This document shows positions 45,569-53,874 of a stretch of DNA of 64,000 nucleotides, piece after piece. The notes beneath the pieces were generated by a model. That model ran no database searches. It was not told the origin of the DNA and saw only the letters and a program-made list of their open reading frames with translations. How positions within the stretch are numbered: position 1 is the stretch's first letter; every line of letters begins with the position of its first letter. The stretch comes from Pseudosporangium ferrugineum (GTDB taxonomy: Bacteria > Actinomycetota > Actinomycetes > Mycobacteriales > Micromonosporaceae): contig NZ_PVZG01000007.1 in NCBI RefSeq assembly GCF_003002065.1, forward strand, positions 248,001 to 312,000, given 5' to 3'. The translations under genes were made by a program, and so were the position numbers.

Positions 45569-45656
45569 GGAGGATTCGCCTAGAGGCCTAGGGCGCACGC
45601 TTGGAAAGCGTGTTGGGTTCACACCCTCACGAGTTCGAATCTCGTATCCTCCGCCA
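45569..45656 (+). tRNA. tRNA-Ser (GGA), CCA encoded
   Basis: An 88-base class II tRNA. Acceptor GGAGGAT pairs with ATCCTCC, the anticodon stem cacgc/gcgtg holds loop TTGGAAA (anticodon GGA), and a long variable arm follows. The 3' GCCA is encoded. A TATCCT box lies seven bases ahead (45556-45561). Confidence 0.96.
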
Positions 45657-45677
45657 GCTCTCACCAGGGCAGACGTG

Positions 45678-45705
45678 GAAGGCCGGACCTGACGGTCCGG
45701 CCTTC
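45678..45705 (+). terminator. Terminator after tRNA-Ser(GGA)
   Basis: Perfect 12-base arms GAAGGCCGGACC and GGTCCGGCCTTC with loop tgac, followed by actgctttc. It is 22 bases after the tRNA and also faces the end of the convergent WXG cassette. Confidence 0.75.
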
Positions 45706-45757
45706 ACTGCTTTCGCCGGGACCCCAGCGCCGTTGGTTTGTTCCGGGCGTCTCGCCC

Positions 45758-46579
45758 TTAGTTGATGGGTGCGTCGGTGCTCGTGGTCGTCGGGCGTGGG
45801 CTGAGGTCGCACAGGGAGGCCACCTCGGTCTTGGGGAGGTCGGCCTGCTGGGGGATGCTGCGCAGCGCGGTGTTGAAGGTGTTGGTGTAGCGGTTCTCGG
45901 AGGTGTCGCAGCCGGAGCCCTCCGGGTCGTTGGACACGCCGCCGCCGATGAGTTTTCCCGACGGGTCGCGCAGGATGTAGGACGAGCCTCGGGAGACCAG
46001 GTCGGTGCAGTTGGCCGAGCGGGCGTTGTAGGTGATGACCCCGGAGCCGTCGGCGTCTCGGGTGGTCTTTTCGGGGACGAGGGTGGTTGTCACCGGCGCC
46101 AGACCGTCGTTGCCGTCGCCGGCCGGCAGCCACCGGGTGACGACGGGCTTGATCGAGACGCTGTTCGCCGTGGTGGAGCGGGCGAGGCCCAGGGAGTCGC
46201 CGATCGGGACCTTGGCGCCGGGCAGGATGAGGGGGACTTCGAGGGTCTGGAATCGGCGGAAGACCTCGTTGACGACGCTGGCGCCGACGGGGCCGAGGAC
46301 GTCGAAGGTGACCCGGGTGCGGTAGGCGACGCGGTCGCTCGGGTTCTCCAGGACCGCGCCGATGGTGACGGTCGTGCTGCCCGGCGATCGGACCTCGGTG
46401 TAGCCCTGCTCGGTGATACGTACGGTGGTGGTGTCGTTGACCGGCGCTGTCGACGGCGGGGTGACCAGGCGGCATTGGGCCTGTGGGGACTCGTCGTCGC
46501 GGGTCAGCAGGACCACGGCGACGACCGCCAGCACGACGACGACCGCTGCGACGGCGGCCGGCCAGATTCTGCCTCGCAC
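45758..46579 (-). CDS. Membrane-anchored protein of WXG cassette
   Basis: A 273-residue protein with one N-terminal membrane segment (about 7-26) and a large outer domain of beta character (TTTVRITEQGYTEVRSPGSTTVTIG, TRVTFDVLGPVGASVVNEV). That looks like FxLYD/DUF-type extracytoplasmic domains that bring in other partners. Four Cys are spread along the domain. It is the last of four genes on the minus strand, with a GTG start three bases after the preceding stop. No known enzyme motif; a role in the export of the WXG partners is a guess. Confidence 0.78.
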   Translation of the reverse strand: MRGRIWPAAVAAVVVVLAVVAVVLLTRDDESPQAQCRLVTPPSTAPVNDTTTVRITEQGYTEVRSPGSTTVTIGAVLENPSDRVAYRTRVTFDVLGPVGASVVNEVFRRFQTLEVPLILPGAKVPIGDSLGLARSTTANSVSIKPVVTRWLPAGDGNDGLAPVTTTLVPEKTTRDADGSGVITYNARSANCTDLVSRGSSYILRDPSGKLIGGGVSNDPEGSGCDTSENRYTNTFNTALRSIPQQADLPKTEVASLCDLSPRPTTTSTDAPIN

Positions 46580-46582
46580 TGG

Positions 46583-47098
46583 TCAGACCCCTTCGTGGCC
46601 GTAGTACTTGTTCGACAGGGCTGCGATCTTCGTGAACTGGTCGTTGATCAGCTCACCGGCCGCCTGGGCCGCGGCCTCGGCGAACTCCTGCTCGGACAGC
46701 GCCCGTACCGTACCCGGGCTGATGTGCACTTCCCATTGGCGCATGCCGACCGATTTGACCGCGATCCGGCCGTCGGGCGAGTAGCCGCGCGCCACGAGTT
46801 CGTCGCGTTCCTGGCGCCAGTCGAGGTCACGGGCGCTGATCGGAGGGTCTTCCCCGGTGACGGTCTCGCCGGCCACGTCGCTGAACGTCCGCCAATACTC
46901 CCGGGTACGGGCGACCCAGAGCAGGTTCGCCAGCGTGGCGAGCCGGCGTTCCAGGTCGCTCTCGTCGCACAGGTCGTACCAGCCCGGCAGGAAGGTCAGC
47001 GTCAGCCTGGTCCGGCCGTGCAGCTCACCGGTGACGGCGCCGTCCGGGGTGGAGGCCCGTACGCGCATGGCGTCGATCCGGTCCGCGAGCTCACCCAT
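46583..47098 (-). CDS. YbaB/EbfC-like protein of WXG cassette
   Basis: A 171-residue protein resembling the YbaB-type proteins that accompany WXG100/ESX genes in actinomycetes: MGELADRIDAMRVRASTPDGAVTGELHGRTRLTLTF has the helix-then-sheet start of that group. The rest has LATLANLLWVARTREYWRTFSD and an acidic C-terminal helix. No membrane segment. ATG start four bases after the upstream WXG gene. The family match is by eye and should be checked by HMM. Confidence 0.7.
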   Translation of the reverse strand: MGELADRIDAMRVRASTPDGAVTGELHGRTRLTLTFLPGWYDLCDESDLERRLATLANLLWVARTREYWRTFSDVAGETVTGEDPPISARDLDWRQERDELVARGYSPDGRIAVKSVGMRQWEVHISPGTVRALSEQEFAEAAAQAAGELINDQFTKIAALSNKYYGHEGV

Positions 47099-47102
47099 GA
47101 CG

Positions 47103-48059
47103 TCACTCCGCCGTACCGAGGCCGGTGGGGCCGTTGCCGGTGACCGTCGCGGGGGTGGCGTCGGCCAGCGCGGGACGGTTCGACATGAACCTGTCGCGGC
47201 TGCCCGACAGCACCGAGTGGGAGGACGCCATCGCGTCGGCGATCACCCGCTCCTTGTCGTTGATGTCCTTGGCCAGCTCTTCGAGACCCCTGCGGACCTG
47301 TTCCACGATCGCCATCGCGTTCTTGCCGTTGAAGCGCAGCGGCTTCGGGTCCTCTCTCGGGATCGACCCCGCGGACGACGCGACCTCGCCGACCACCGTC
47401 AGGGTGACCGCCAGGGAGGCGCCGAGGCTCGGCACCGCGGCAGCCACCGCGAAGATCGATCCGACGACCGTGAGCAGGCAGGACGTCTCCTTCGGGTTGC
47501 AGTCGAGCATGGCGTCCAGCGACTGCTGGGCAGCGTGGGCCAGCTGGTCGACGCTTTCCCGCGCGGCCTTCCACAGGGCGCGCTCCGCTTCGAGGCCACC
47601 CTTCAACGTCAGCGCCATGGCGTACTGGTTCGCGGTCACGCCCTTGAACCGGTCGAGATAGTTGTTGCGGAACGCGGTCGCCGCCGGACCGCGCCAGTCC
47701 GCGACCAGGGTGCCGACCCGGTCCATGCCGCCCAGTTCCTGATTGACGGTCACGCCGACGTTGTTCATGACGTCCGGGGCGGTGCCGTTGTTGAGCGTGG
47801 TCGCGGCCGAGGTGATCGCCGAGATCGCCGGGTCGAACCCGGCCGGCACGGGCATGCCGAGGAACGGCGCGAACATCTCCGCCACGCCGGCGAAGCGGCC
47901 GGCGGTCGAGGTGACGACCTCCTGCATCTGGTCGTCGGTGATGCCCGAGCCGCCGTACCACTTGTTGCCGTTCTTCTGGAAACCGCGCTGCTTGAGGTCC
48001 ATCTCGATCGCGGACATCTCGAGCTTCGCGGCGTGGTCCGCGAGCTGCTCGTAACTCAC
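47103..48059 (-). CDS. WXG100/ESX-like secreted helical protein with hydrophobic stretch
   Basis: A 318-residue protein. A WXG-type hairpin turn is seen at DWRGPAATAFRNNYLDRF (about 118-135), flanked by helices as in ESX substrates of the extended type. A long Ala/Val hydrophobic run (LLTVVGSIFAVAAAVPSLGASLAVTLTVVGE, about 186-216, split by Pro) is typical of actinobacterial WXG-domain proteins. The C-terminal 90 residues are helical and then Pro/Thr-rich. No toxin domain is evident. The GTG start overlaps the upstream stop (GTGA). Confidence 0.75.
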   Translation of the reverse strand: MSYEQLADHAAKLEMSAIEMDLKQRGFQKNGNKWYGGSGITDDQMQEVVTSTAGRFAGVAEMFAPFLGMPVPAGFDPAISAITSAATTLNNGTAPDVMNNVGVTVNQELGGMDRVGTLVADWRGPAATAFRNNYLDRFKGVTANQYAMALTLKGGLEAERALWKAARESVDQLAHAAQQSLDAMLDCNPKETSCLLTVVGSIFAVAAAVPSLGASLAVTLTVVGEVASSAGSIPREDPKPLRFNGKNAMAIVEQVRRGLEELAKDINDKERVIADAMASSHSVLSGSRDRFMSNRPALADATPATVTGNGPTGLGTAE

Positions 48060-48430
48060 TGCGGCGTCCCCTCGGGGTGCGCAGCAATTACCGCGGGCTT
48101 CAGCTCCTCGAACTTCTTCGCCGCGACGCTGTCCGTGCCGGCGTACTCGTCGGCGGCCATCACCATCGCATCGCCGGTCAGGTCCAGGTTCTCCGCCGTC
48201 TCCTTGAGGACCTCGAAGAACTCGTCACGCAGGCTCTCCCAGGCCGGCTTCGCGGGACCGTACGGGCCACCGAGCTTGCCGTCGCGATACCAGTTGTAGC
48301 CGACGGTGTCGGCCAGCAGGAGTTGCCCCGCGGCCTCGCGGATCTGCGCCGCCACCGGCTTCAACTCGTACTGCCCGGCCTCCCACAGGTCCACCAGATC
48401 AGCACCGAGCTCGTCACCGCTGTGCGGCAT
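48056..48430 (-). CDS. Small helical partner (EspC/ESX-type) of WXG cassette
   Basis: A 124-residue mostly helical protein (GADLVDLWEAGQYELKPVAAQIREAAGQLLLAD ...) with the size and layout of type VII secretion target proteins (EspC/EsxB-like), but without a clear WXG. It starts the cassette: ATG at 48430 with GGGGGAGG five bases ahead. Its stop overlaps the next GTG by four bases, so it and the 318-residue protein are probably made in equal amounts as a pair. Confidence 0.75.
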   Translation of the reverse strand: MPHSGDELGADLVDLWEAGQYELKPVAAQIREAAGQLLLADTVGYNWYRDGKLGGPYGPAKPAWESLRDEFFEVLKETAENLDLTGDAMVMAADEYAGTDSVAAKKFEELKPAVIAAHPEGTPQ

Positions 48431-48531
48431 CGTGACCTCCCCCGTCACCACGCATCGACACCCGTCAGGACGCGACGATACCGCAGGCCCTGAAACCCCA
48501 GGCCACACGCGCGCCAAGACGCTGGTACGGG

Positions 48532-49047
48532 TCAGACGCGACCGGTCAGGCCGAGGTTCTTGCCGCCCGCGTTGCCCTTGGCGTTGACGTACGCGCCGAA
48601 GGTCAGGGTCTTGCCGAAGCACACCGACCAGGTGTTGCTCCGGACGTCGTGGCCGGCGCAGTCCCAGGCGCTGATGCGCTGGGTGTTGGCCCAGTCCCAC
48701 AGCTCGACGTGGCCGCCGATCCAGTACGCGCCGGACAGGTTGTTGCGCACGATGATCGCGGCCTGGGTGGCGCCGCCACCGGACGATCTGATGGCGCATA
48801 CCTGGGCGCCGACGCCGCTGGTGATGGCGACCGTGCCGTTGCACTTCCAGGTGGCGGAGCTGGAGGTGATCGGGTTCCGGTTGCCGTAGTCGGTCCAGCT
48901 TCCCGCCGCCGCCGACGCGGGCGACGCGGAGGCCACGTTCAGACCGGCGACCGCGATCGCGGCGACGATCGACGCCGCGAACACGCGGCCGACCCGCGAA
49001 CGCCCAGGGGCGGCAACCGACCTGGCGAGCCTTCGGATCATCTTCAT
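48532..49047 (-). CDS. Secreted protein of unknown function
   Basis: A 171-residue protein with an N-terminal signal peptide (about 1-47, ending SASPASAAAG; the long basic n-region and RRLARS suggest Sec or Tat export). The mature part has four Cys in two likely disulfides (WKCNGT, VCAIRS, WDCAGH, VCFGKT) and many Gly/Asn/Trp, as in small secreted actinomycete proteins. Unknown function. AGAGGACCG lies just ahead of the ATG. Confidence 0.78.
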   Translation of the reverse strand: MKMIRRLARSVAAPGRSRVGRVFAASIVAAIAVAGLNVASASPASAAAGSWTDYGNRNPITSSSATWKCNGTVAITSGVGAQVCAIRSSGGGATQAAIIVRNNLSGAYWIGGHVELWDWANTQRISAWDCAGHDVRSNTWSVCFGKTLTFGAYVNAKGNAGGKNLGLTGRV

Positions 49048-49111
49048 CGGTCCTCTCAGGGGACGACGGGGGCGGGAACGGCATGAATGCGCCGCACCCT
49101 ACCCGCTGCCG

Positions 49112-49453
49112 TCAGATCTGGGCGGCCGCGATGGCGTCGTCGACCTCGGCGAAGATGGCGAAGTAGCGGCTCAGGCCGACCGTGTCCAGCAGGTCGACCA
49201 GGAAGCGGTTGGCCCCCGCGAAGCTCATCCAGCCGCCCCGGGCCGTGATCACCTGTTTGGCGGTGACGAAGGCGCTGAGGCCCACCGAGTCGCAGAAGTG
49301 GAGGGCCGAGAGGTCGACCACGATGCGGGGTACCGGCCGTTCCAGCAGCTGCGCGAGGAGGTCGTGGAGTTGGGCGGAGGTGTCGGAGTCGAGCTCGCCC
49401 TTGAGTTTGAGCACGGCTACGTCGGTGCGATGGTCGGTCACGGTGGCGTGCAT
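49112..49453 (-). CDS. STAS-domain anti-sigma factor antagonist
   Basis: A 113-residue STAS protein. RIVVDLSALHFCDSVGLSAFVTA has the conserved Ser in DSVGL that anti-sigma kinases phosphorylate in SpoIIAA-type partner switching. The start at 49453 begins MHATVTDHRTDVAVLKL. No anti-sigma kinase or sigma gene lies beside it, so its partner must be elsewhere. Confidence 0.88.
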   Translation of the reverse strand: MHATVTDHRTDVAVLKLKGELDSDTSAQLHDLLAQLLERPVPRIVVDLSALHFCDSVGLSAFVTAKQVITARGGWMSFAGANRFLVDLLDTVGLSRYFAIFAEVDDAIAAAQI

Positions 49454-49535
49454 GGCATCGCTTTCGGCCTGGTGGGAGGAGGTTCCAGGGTAGGTGTGGC
49501 CGAACAGCTGATGGCGCACAAAGCGTCCGTCCGGA

Positions 49536-50045
49536 TCACGCGGAAGCATCCGCATTGCGCATGCGGATGCAGCTGAACTGGAGCGATGAGGCCGCGACGA
49601 GGTCGTGCAGTTTCCAGAGGCTGGGCAGCAGGCGGAGTTCGATGCCGGCCCGCTCGTGCAGCGCGAGGAGGTCGCCCACCGGCTCGGGCGGGCCGAGCGG
49701 CTGCACCGCCTCCGTCGCCACCATCGCGTACGGGTCGGGGGTCCCCAGGGGACGGAACGGGCGGGCGTCGAAGCGGTACGCGTACAGCAGCACCGTCCGC
49801 AGTCGACCCAGCCAGCCGTACTCGATGGCATGCACGCGGTGGTCCTGCAACAGGCCGCGGTCGGCGACCGTGGTGCGCGGACCGGGCCAGGCCAGGACGC
49901 GCGGGCAGTCGCGGGGGAACCAGTACGCGGGAGCCTGCTCGGCGTTCAGGGCCCACACGTACGGGCTCAGTGAGCCGGGCGGCGCGAAGCGGGTGATGTG
50001 CGGATCTTCGGAGAAGTGCAGGACCTGACCGGCCGGTGGGCGCAT
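49536..50045 (-). CDS. Conserved protein, DUF6886-like
   Basis: A 169-residue protein beginning MRPPAGQVLHFSEDPHITRF with YWFPRDCPRVLAW, VHAIEYGWL and PEPVGDLLALHERAGIELRLLPSLW. That set of motifs matches the DUF6886 family of soil bacteria, of unknown function. No signal peptide or membrane segment. It stands alone between the STAS gene and a hairpin. Confidence 0.82.
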   Translation of the reverse strand: MRPPAGQVLHFSEDPHITRFAPPGSLSPYVWALNAEQAPAYWFPRDCPRVLAWPGPRTTVADRGLLQDHRVHAIEYGWLGRLRTVLLYAYRFDARPFRPLGTPDPYAMVATEAVQPLGPPEPVGDLLALHERAGIELRLLPSLWKLHDLVAASSLQFSCIRMRNADASA

Positions 50046-50065
50046 CAGGACGGTGTAACAGATGC

Positions 50066-50091
50066 GGGCCGGACCCCGAAGGGTCCGGCCC
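50066..50091 (-). terminator. Hairpin with UUCG tetraloop on the minus strand
   Basis: Perfect 11-base arms GGGCCGGACCC and GGGTCCGGCCC. Read from the minus strand the loop is UUCG, a very stable tetraloop. It follows the 69-residue gene (end 50147) by 56 bases, so it likely ends that transcript. Confidence 0.7.
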
Positions 50092-50146
50092 GATCAACGG
50101 CTGGCCGTGAGAAGGATGCGTGCGGCGCAGCCCGGCTCCTGGCGTC

Positions 50147-50356
50147 CTAGAGCTGACGCCACTGCCAGCGTGGACCCCGCCACGCGTCTGCCAGGATCAG
50201 CGCGGAGGCCTTTCCCGGACACTGCTGCACCTTGGATTTGCCCTGGGGGCCGCCCATCTGGGCCTCGACCTCCCAGACATCTCCGTCGGTGCGGACGTAG
50301 ACGTCCCGGCGCGCAAGTCGGACGTCACCATTCCACCAGTGCTTCTCAACTCTCAC
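50147..50356 (-). CDS. Small conserved protein
   Basis: A 69-residue basic protein (MRVEKHWWNGDVRLARRDVYVRTDG ...) rich in Trp and Arg. Similar short proteins starting MRVEKxWW occur in related actinomycetes as far as I recall. AAGG lies seven bases ahead of the GTG. No motif gives a function. The stretch 50357-50597 downstream of the permease/Usp pair holds nothing I can support. Confidence 0.65.
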   Translation of the reverse strand: MRVEKHWWNGDVRLARRDVYVRTDGDVWEVEAQMGGPQGKSKVQQCPGKASALILADAWRGPRWQWRQL

Positions 50357-50597
50357 GTGTCGACCTTATGACAACTGACCGCGACTCTGCGCGATGCGAA
50401 TCTGTGAAAGTTTTTCGACGGCAGGACGGACCACATTGTCCGATCCGGTGGTTTTCGGCCGCGAGACTTGCGGGGAGGTGCCCGTATTAGGGCGGCTTCC
50501 TAGCCGGCACTCTCAGTAGTTGTCGCTGGTCGTGGGTCCGGGCTCGATTCGACGAAACGGTACCGACACGCATCCGTCATCTGGCCAGCGTATTTGA

Positions 50598-51041
50598 TCA
50601 TGGAATCGACGCGATCCCGGGCGGCCCGTCCGGCCAGACCAGCAAAATACGACACGGTGCGTGATCAACGACGAAGCGGGTGCGGTGCCCGAGACTGCGC
50701 GGCCCGAGCCGGCTCCGGTCCCCGTCACGGGCCAGGATCAGCAGATCCGCCCCAGCGCAGGCAGTGACTACTTCCCGTTCCGGCCGACCACGCAGAGTGA
50801 GCGTTTCGACCTCTCGGCCGAGCCGTTCGGTGGCCGCGTCCACCAGCCTGCGTTCGGCCGCCGCGAGCAACTCCCCCGGGTCCGCCCCGGTCACCCGTCC
50901 GAGGAGCCCCGCCGACCCGCTCAGCGCCGCCTCGGTGTCCACGTCCACGACGTGCAGCAGGGTGATCTCGCCGCCGAACTCCCGCGCCGCGTCGGCACAG
51001 GCCTGCCACGTGCCCTCGGTCAGCCACACCATGACCTTCAC
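50598..51041 (-). CDS. UspA-family universal stress protein
   Basis: A 147-residue single-domain Usp. It reads KVMVWLTEGTWQACADAAREFGGEITLLHVVDVD, and the GHRTRFVVDHAPCRILLVWP ending carries the family's terminal strand. The ATP motif Gx2Gx9G is not clear, so nucleotide binding is uncertain. The GTG at 51041 is preferred because it overlaps the permease stop (GTGA); 51068 is in frame but would overlap more. Usp proteins that follow transporters often regulate them. Confidence 0.82.
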   Translation of the reverse strand: MKVMVWLTEGTWQACADAAREFGGEITLLHVVDVDTEAALSGSAGLLGRVTGADPGELLAAAERRLVDAATERLGREVETLTLRGRPEREVVTACAGADLLILARDGDRSRLGPRSLGHRTRFVVDHAPCRILLVWPDGPPGIASIP

Positions 51042-52264
51042 AGGCCCGACACTCGCAGACTCAGCCACAGTCCCGCCACTCCCGCGACGAGGCACGCCGG
51101 CACGGTCAGCGCGCCGAGCCGCAGGAACTCGCCGGTCGCCGGCGGATGCCCCCGGCCGTGCAGGATCTGCCGCCACAGCAGGGTCGCGAGCGAACCCACG
51201 TACGTGAGATTCGGTCCGATGTTGGCACCGAGCAGGACCGCCAGCACGAGGCCGGGCGAGTGCGCGGTCAGCGGCAGCAGCATGAGCGTGGCCGGCAGGT
51301 TGTTGAGCAGGTTGGCCAGCACCGCCGCCAGCCCCGCCATGAGCAGCAGCCCGAGCAGGTCGGCCCGGTGCGGCGCGACCCGGTCCACGAGCGCCCCGAA
51401 CGAGCCGCGGCTGACCGCCAGCACGACCACGCCGAGGGCCAGCACGAAAAGACAGAACCCCGGATTCGCCTTGCGGACGAGCGTCCCGATGCGCTCCTTG
51501 CGGCGTACGGCCAGAGCGAGCGCCCCGATCAACGCCACCCAGGCGGGGTGCACCCCCACCGGACCGGCGGCCGCGAAACCGGCGAGGGTGGCGCCGAGCA
51601 CCGCCAGCGCGAACCGCGGCGGATCGGGCCGGGCGACCGGGGCGGGCTGCGCCGGCGTGCCCAGGTCGTCGGCGAAGAAGCGGCGCAGGATCAGGTACTC
51701 GACCGCGATGACCGCCAGCCACGGCAGCGCCATGAGGCCGGCGAACGACAGGAACGACAGGCCGGCCGCGGACATCGCCAGCAGGTTCGTGAGGTTGGAG
51801 ACGGGCAGCAGCAGGGACGCCGAGTTGGCCAGGTGGTTGCAGGCGTACACGTGCGGCTTGGGGCGTACGGCCAGGGTCGAGGCGGTGGCGAAGACGACCG
51901 GGGTGAGCAGCACGACGGTGGCGTCGAGGCTGAGCGCGGCGGTGACCGCGGAGGCGATGACGAAGACGATGCCGAGCAGCCGCCGCGGCGAGCCGTGACT
52001 CCACCGGGCGGCGATCGCTCCGGCGTACCGGAAGACCCCGGCCTCGTCCGCGAGATAGGCGAGGAGCAGGACCGCCGCCAGGAAGGCGACCGTGGGCCCG
52101 AGGCCGGCCAGTTCCCCGAGAGCGTCGCGCCACGGCACCAGCCCGGTCGCGACGACGATCACCGCGGCGGGCACGGCCGCGACCGCCTCGGGCAGCCCGC
52201 GCGGCCGCGCCACGGCGAACCCCAGGACGCCGGCCAGCAGCACCAGCGGCACGACAGTGATCAC
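51038..52264 (-). CDS. ArsB/NhaD-type ion permease
   Basis: A 408-residue inner-membrane transporter of the ion transporter superfamily with about 11 membrane segments. ANHLANSASLLLPVSNLTNLL and NLLNNLPATLMLLPL are the paired re-entrant motifs found in ArsB/CitM/NhaD. The ion is not determined; no ArsR, ArsC or arsenic operon lies nearby, so an arsenite role is not supported by context. It is translationally coupled to the Usp gene. Confidence 0.85.
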   Translation of the reverse strand: MITVVPLVLLAGVLGFAVARPRGLPEAVAAVPAAVIVVATGLVPWRDALGELAGLGPTVAFLAAVLLLAYLADEAGVFRYAGAIAARWSHGSPRRLLGIVFVIASAVTAALSLDATVVLLTPVVFATASTLAVRPKPHVYACNHLANSASLLLPVSNLTNLLAMSAAGLSFLSFAGLMALPWLAVIAVEYLILRRFFADDLGTPAQPAPVARPDPPRFALAVLGATLAGFAAAGPVGVHPAWVALIGALALAVRRKERIGTLVRKANPGFCLFVLALGVVVLAVSRGSFGALVDRVAPHRADLLGLLLMAGLAAVLANLLNNLPATLMLLPLTAHSPGLVLAVLLGANIGPNLTYVGSLATLLWRQILHGRGHPPATGEFLRLGALTVPACLVAGVAGLWLSLRVSGL

Positions 52265-52285
52265 AAGTGCAAGACGGTGCCCCCG

Positions 52286-52672
52286 TCAGGCGCCGCGCAA
52301 ACCCGGGCCCTCGGGACGCAGGATCAGGCACGCGACGACCAGCGGAACCACGCCGACCGGATACCAGGCGACGTCGGCCCAGTCGAACTCGCTGCCCAGC
52401 ACCAGCCGTGCCACGAGGCTGCGCTCGGAAAGATCGGCGGGCAACCCGGTGAGCTGCGCGAACTCGACAAGCCAGCAGAACCCGACCGCGACCAGGCCGG
52501 CGGGAACCGGGCTGGTTCCGGGGCGAAGAACGAACACACCGACATAGACGAGCGCCGCGTAGAGCATCGTGCCGGCGGGCTGCGCGATCAGATCTGGGGC
52601 GTACACGCGGACCAGCAGGCCGGCGACGAGGACGAGGCCGGCGACTCCGAGCGCGGTCAACCGACGTCGCAT
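52286..52672 (-). CDS. DUF2809 membrane protein
   Basis: A 128-residue protein with four membrane segments and the DUF2809 signature (CWLVEFAQLTGLPADLSERSLVARLVLGSEFDWADVAWYPVG, in pieces). Unknown function. ATG at 52672 (MRRRLTALG). It is 22 bases upstream of the permease gene, same strand, so a three-gene operon is likely. Confidence 0.85.
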   Translation of the reverse strand: MRRRLTALGVAGLVLVAGLLVRVYAPDLIAQPAGTMLYAALVYVGVFVLRPGTSPVPAGLVAVGFCWLVEFAQLTGLPADLSERSLVARLVLGSEFDWADVAWYPVGVVPLVVACLILRPEGPGLRGA

Positions 52673-52903
52673 CACCGGGTCATTGTGTCGGCGGGGGACC
52701 ATCGGTGGGGCCGCTCCTCGGCCGGAAGCGGGGTGATCGGGCCGGGACGGCAGGCTGCCGGCCGTGTGCCACGGTGGGGTGCGGTGGCCGTACGGTGAAA
52801 AAAGCGAGACCCACCACTTGTCTCCTTCGGGGCGTGGCGCTGCACTGGAGCCGATGCAGCAGCTACCGTCACTCGCTGAGAACAGACGCTCGTGGGGGTA
52901 ATC

Positions 52904-53425
52904 GTGTCGACTTTCGCTGCCGCCGTCGCTCGGGGCAAGAACGGCTGGACGGCGTCGGAGCTGGAGCTCGCCGGGCTGGCCGACATCGATGAGGTGGTGG
53001 ACCGGCTGCGGGATGTGGAGCCCGACGCCGACCTGTCGCTGCTCTTCGTCGAGGCCGACGATCAGTATCTGGTCATCCTGCGGCTCGACGAGATCGAGGA
53101 CCTGCGGGTCTTCGGCTCGGACTCGGCGTTCGCCGACGAGTCGCGGCTGGGGGCGCTGCTGCTCGCGGACGTGGAGACGCCGGCGTTGGAGATCGACGAG
53201 CTGGCCTCCGGTGGCGGCTCGGACGACGACGAGGACGACCGGCCCGCCGCCGACCCGGACGCCGACCCGGTCGGGGACGTGGAACTGCTGGCCGACCTCG
53301 GGGTCAGCTCGCACCGGCTGCTGACGCTGTGCGCGCTCGAGGGCATGATGCCGTCGGACGTCACCGCCGAGATCTGCCAGAAGCTCGGCTGCGGCGACGA
53401 GCTCGAGGAGCTGCGCGAGGCGTGA
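52904..53425 (+). CDS. tRNA adenosine deaminase-associated protein
   Basis: A 173-residue acidic protein. It has LSLLFVEADDQYLVILRLDE and DVELLADLGVSSHRLLTLCALEGMMPSDVTAEI, the pattern of the actinobacterial family found just ahead of tadA (Rv3753c-like, by position). A very acidic linker (DDDEDDRPAADPDAD) divides it. The GTG at 52904 has GGGGGT four bases ahead; GTG at 52892 is possible. It overlaps tadA by four bases. Confidence 0.87.
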   Translation: MSTFAAAVARGKNGWTASELELAGLADIDEVVDRLRDVEPDADLSLLFVEADDQYLVILRLDEIEDLRVFGSDSAFADESRLGALLLADVETPALEIDELASGGGSDDDEDDRPAADPDADPVGDVELLADLGVSSHRLLTLCALEGMMPSDVTAEICQKLGCGDELEELREA

Positions 53426-53868
53426 TACCGGGCCCCCGGCACGAGACGTGGATGCGGCGGGCGCTGGCCGTCGCGTCCGCGTTCCCGGAGGACGTGCCCG
53501 TCGGCGCGGTCGTCTACGACGCCGGCGGCAACGAGCTGGCCGCCGCCGGCAACGAACGGGAGGCGACCGGCGACCCGACCGCGCACGCCGAGATCCTGGC
53601 GCTGCGGCGGGCCGCCCTGCTCACCGGCAGCTGGCGGCTGTCCGGCTGCACGCTCGTGGTCACCCTGGAACCGTGCACGATGTGCGCCGGCGCGCTGGTC
53701 CTGGCCCGCATCGGCACGCTGGTCTTCGGCGCCTGGGAGCCGAAGACCGGTGCCGTGGGCTCGCTCTGGGACGTGGTGCGGGACCGGCGCCTCAACCACC
53801 GCCCGGAGGTGTATTCCGGGGTGCTCGAGGCCGAGTGCGCCGCCCTGATGCGCGACTTCTTCCGTTAG
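53422..53868 (+). CDS. tadA: tRNA(Arg) adenosine-34 deaminase
   Basis: A 148-residue deaminase that makes inosine at the wobble position of tRNA-Arg(ACG). Zinc and proton-shuttle residues are in HAEI and PCTMCAGALV. GTG start overlaps the partner gene (GTGA); an ATG further in (about residue 10) is a less likely start. tadA converges on deoD with a six-base gap. Confidence 0.93.
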   Translation: MIPGPRHETWMRRALAVASAFPEDVPVGAVVYDAGGNELAAAGNEREATGDPTAHAEILALRRAALLTGSWRLSGCTLVVTLEPCTMCAGALVLARIGTLVFGAWEPKTGAVGSLWDVVRDRRLNHRPEVYSGVLEAECAALMRDFFR

Positions 53869-53874
53869 CTCCTG

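Noticed and set aside
51038..52264. Arsenic resistance operon
   Set aside because: Only a permease of the broad superfamily is present; ArsR and ArsC are missing.
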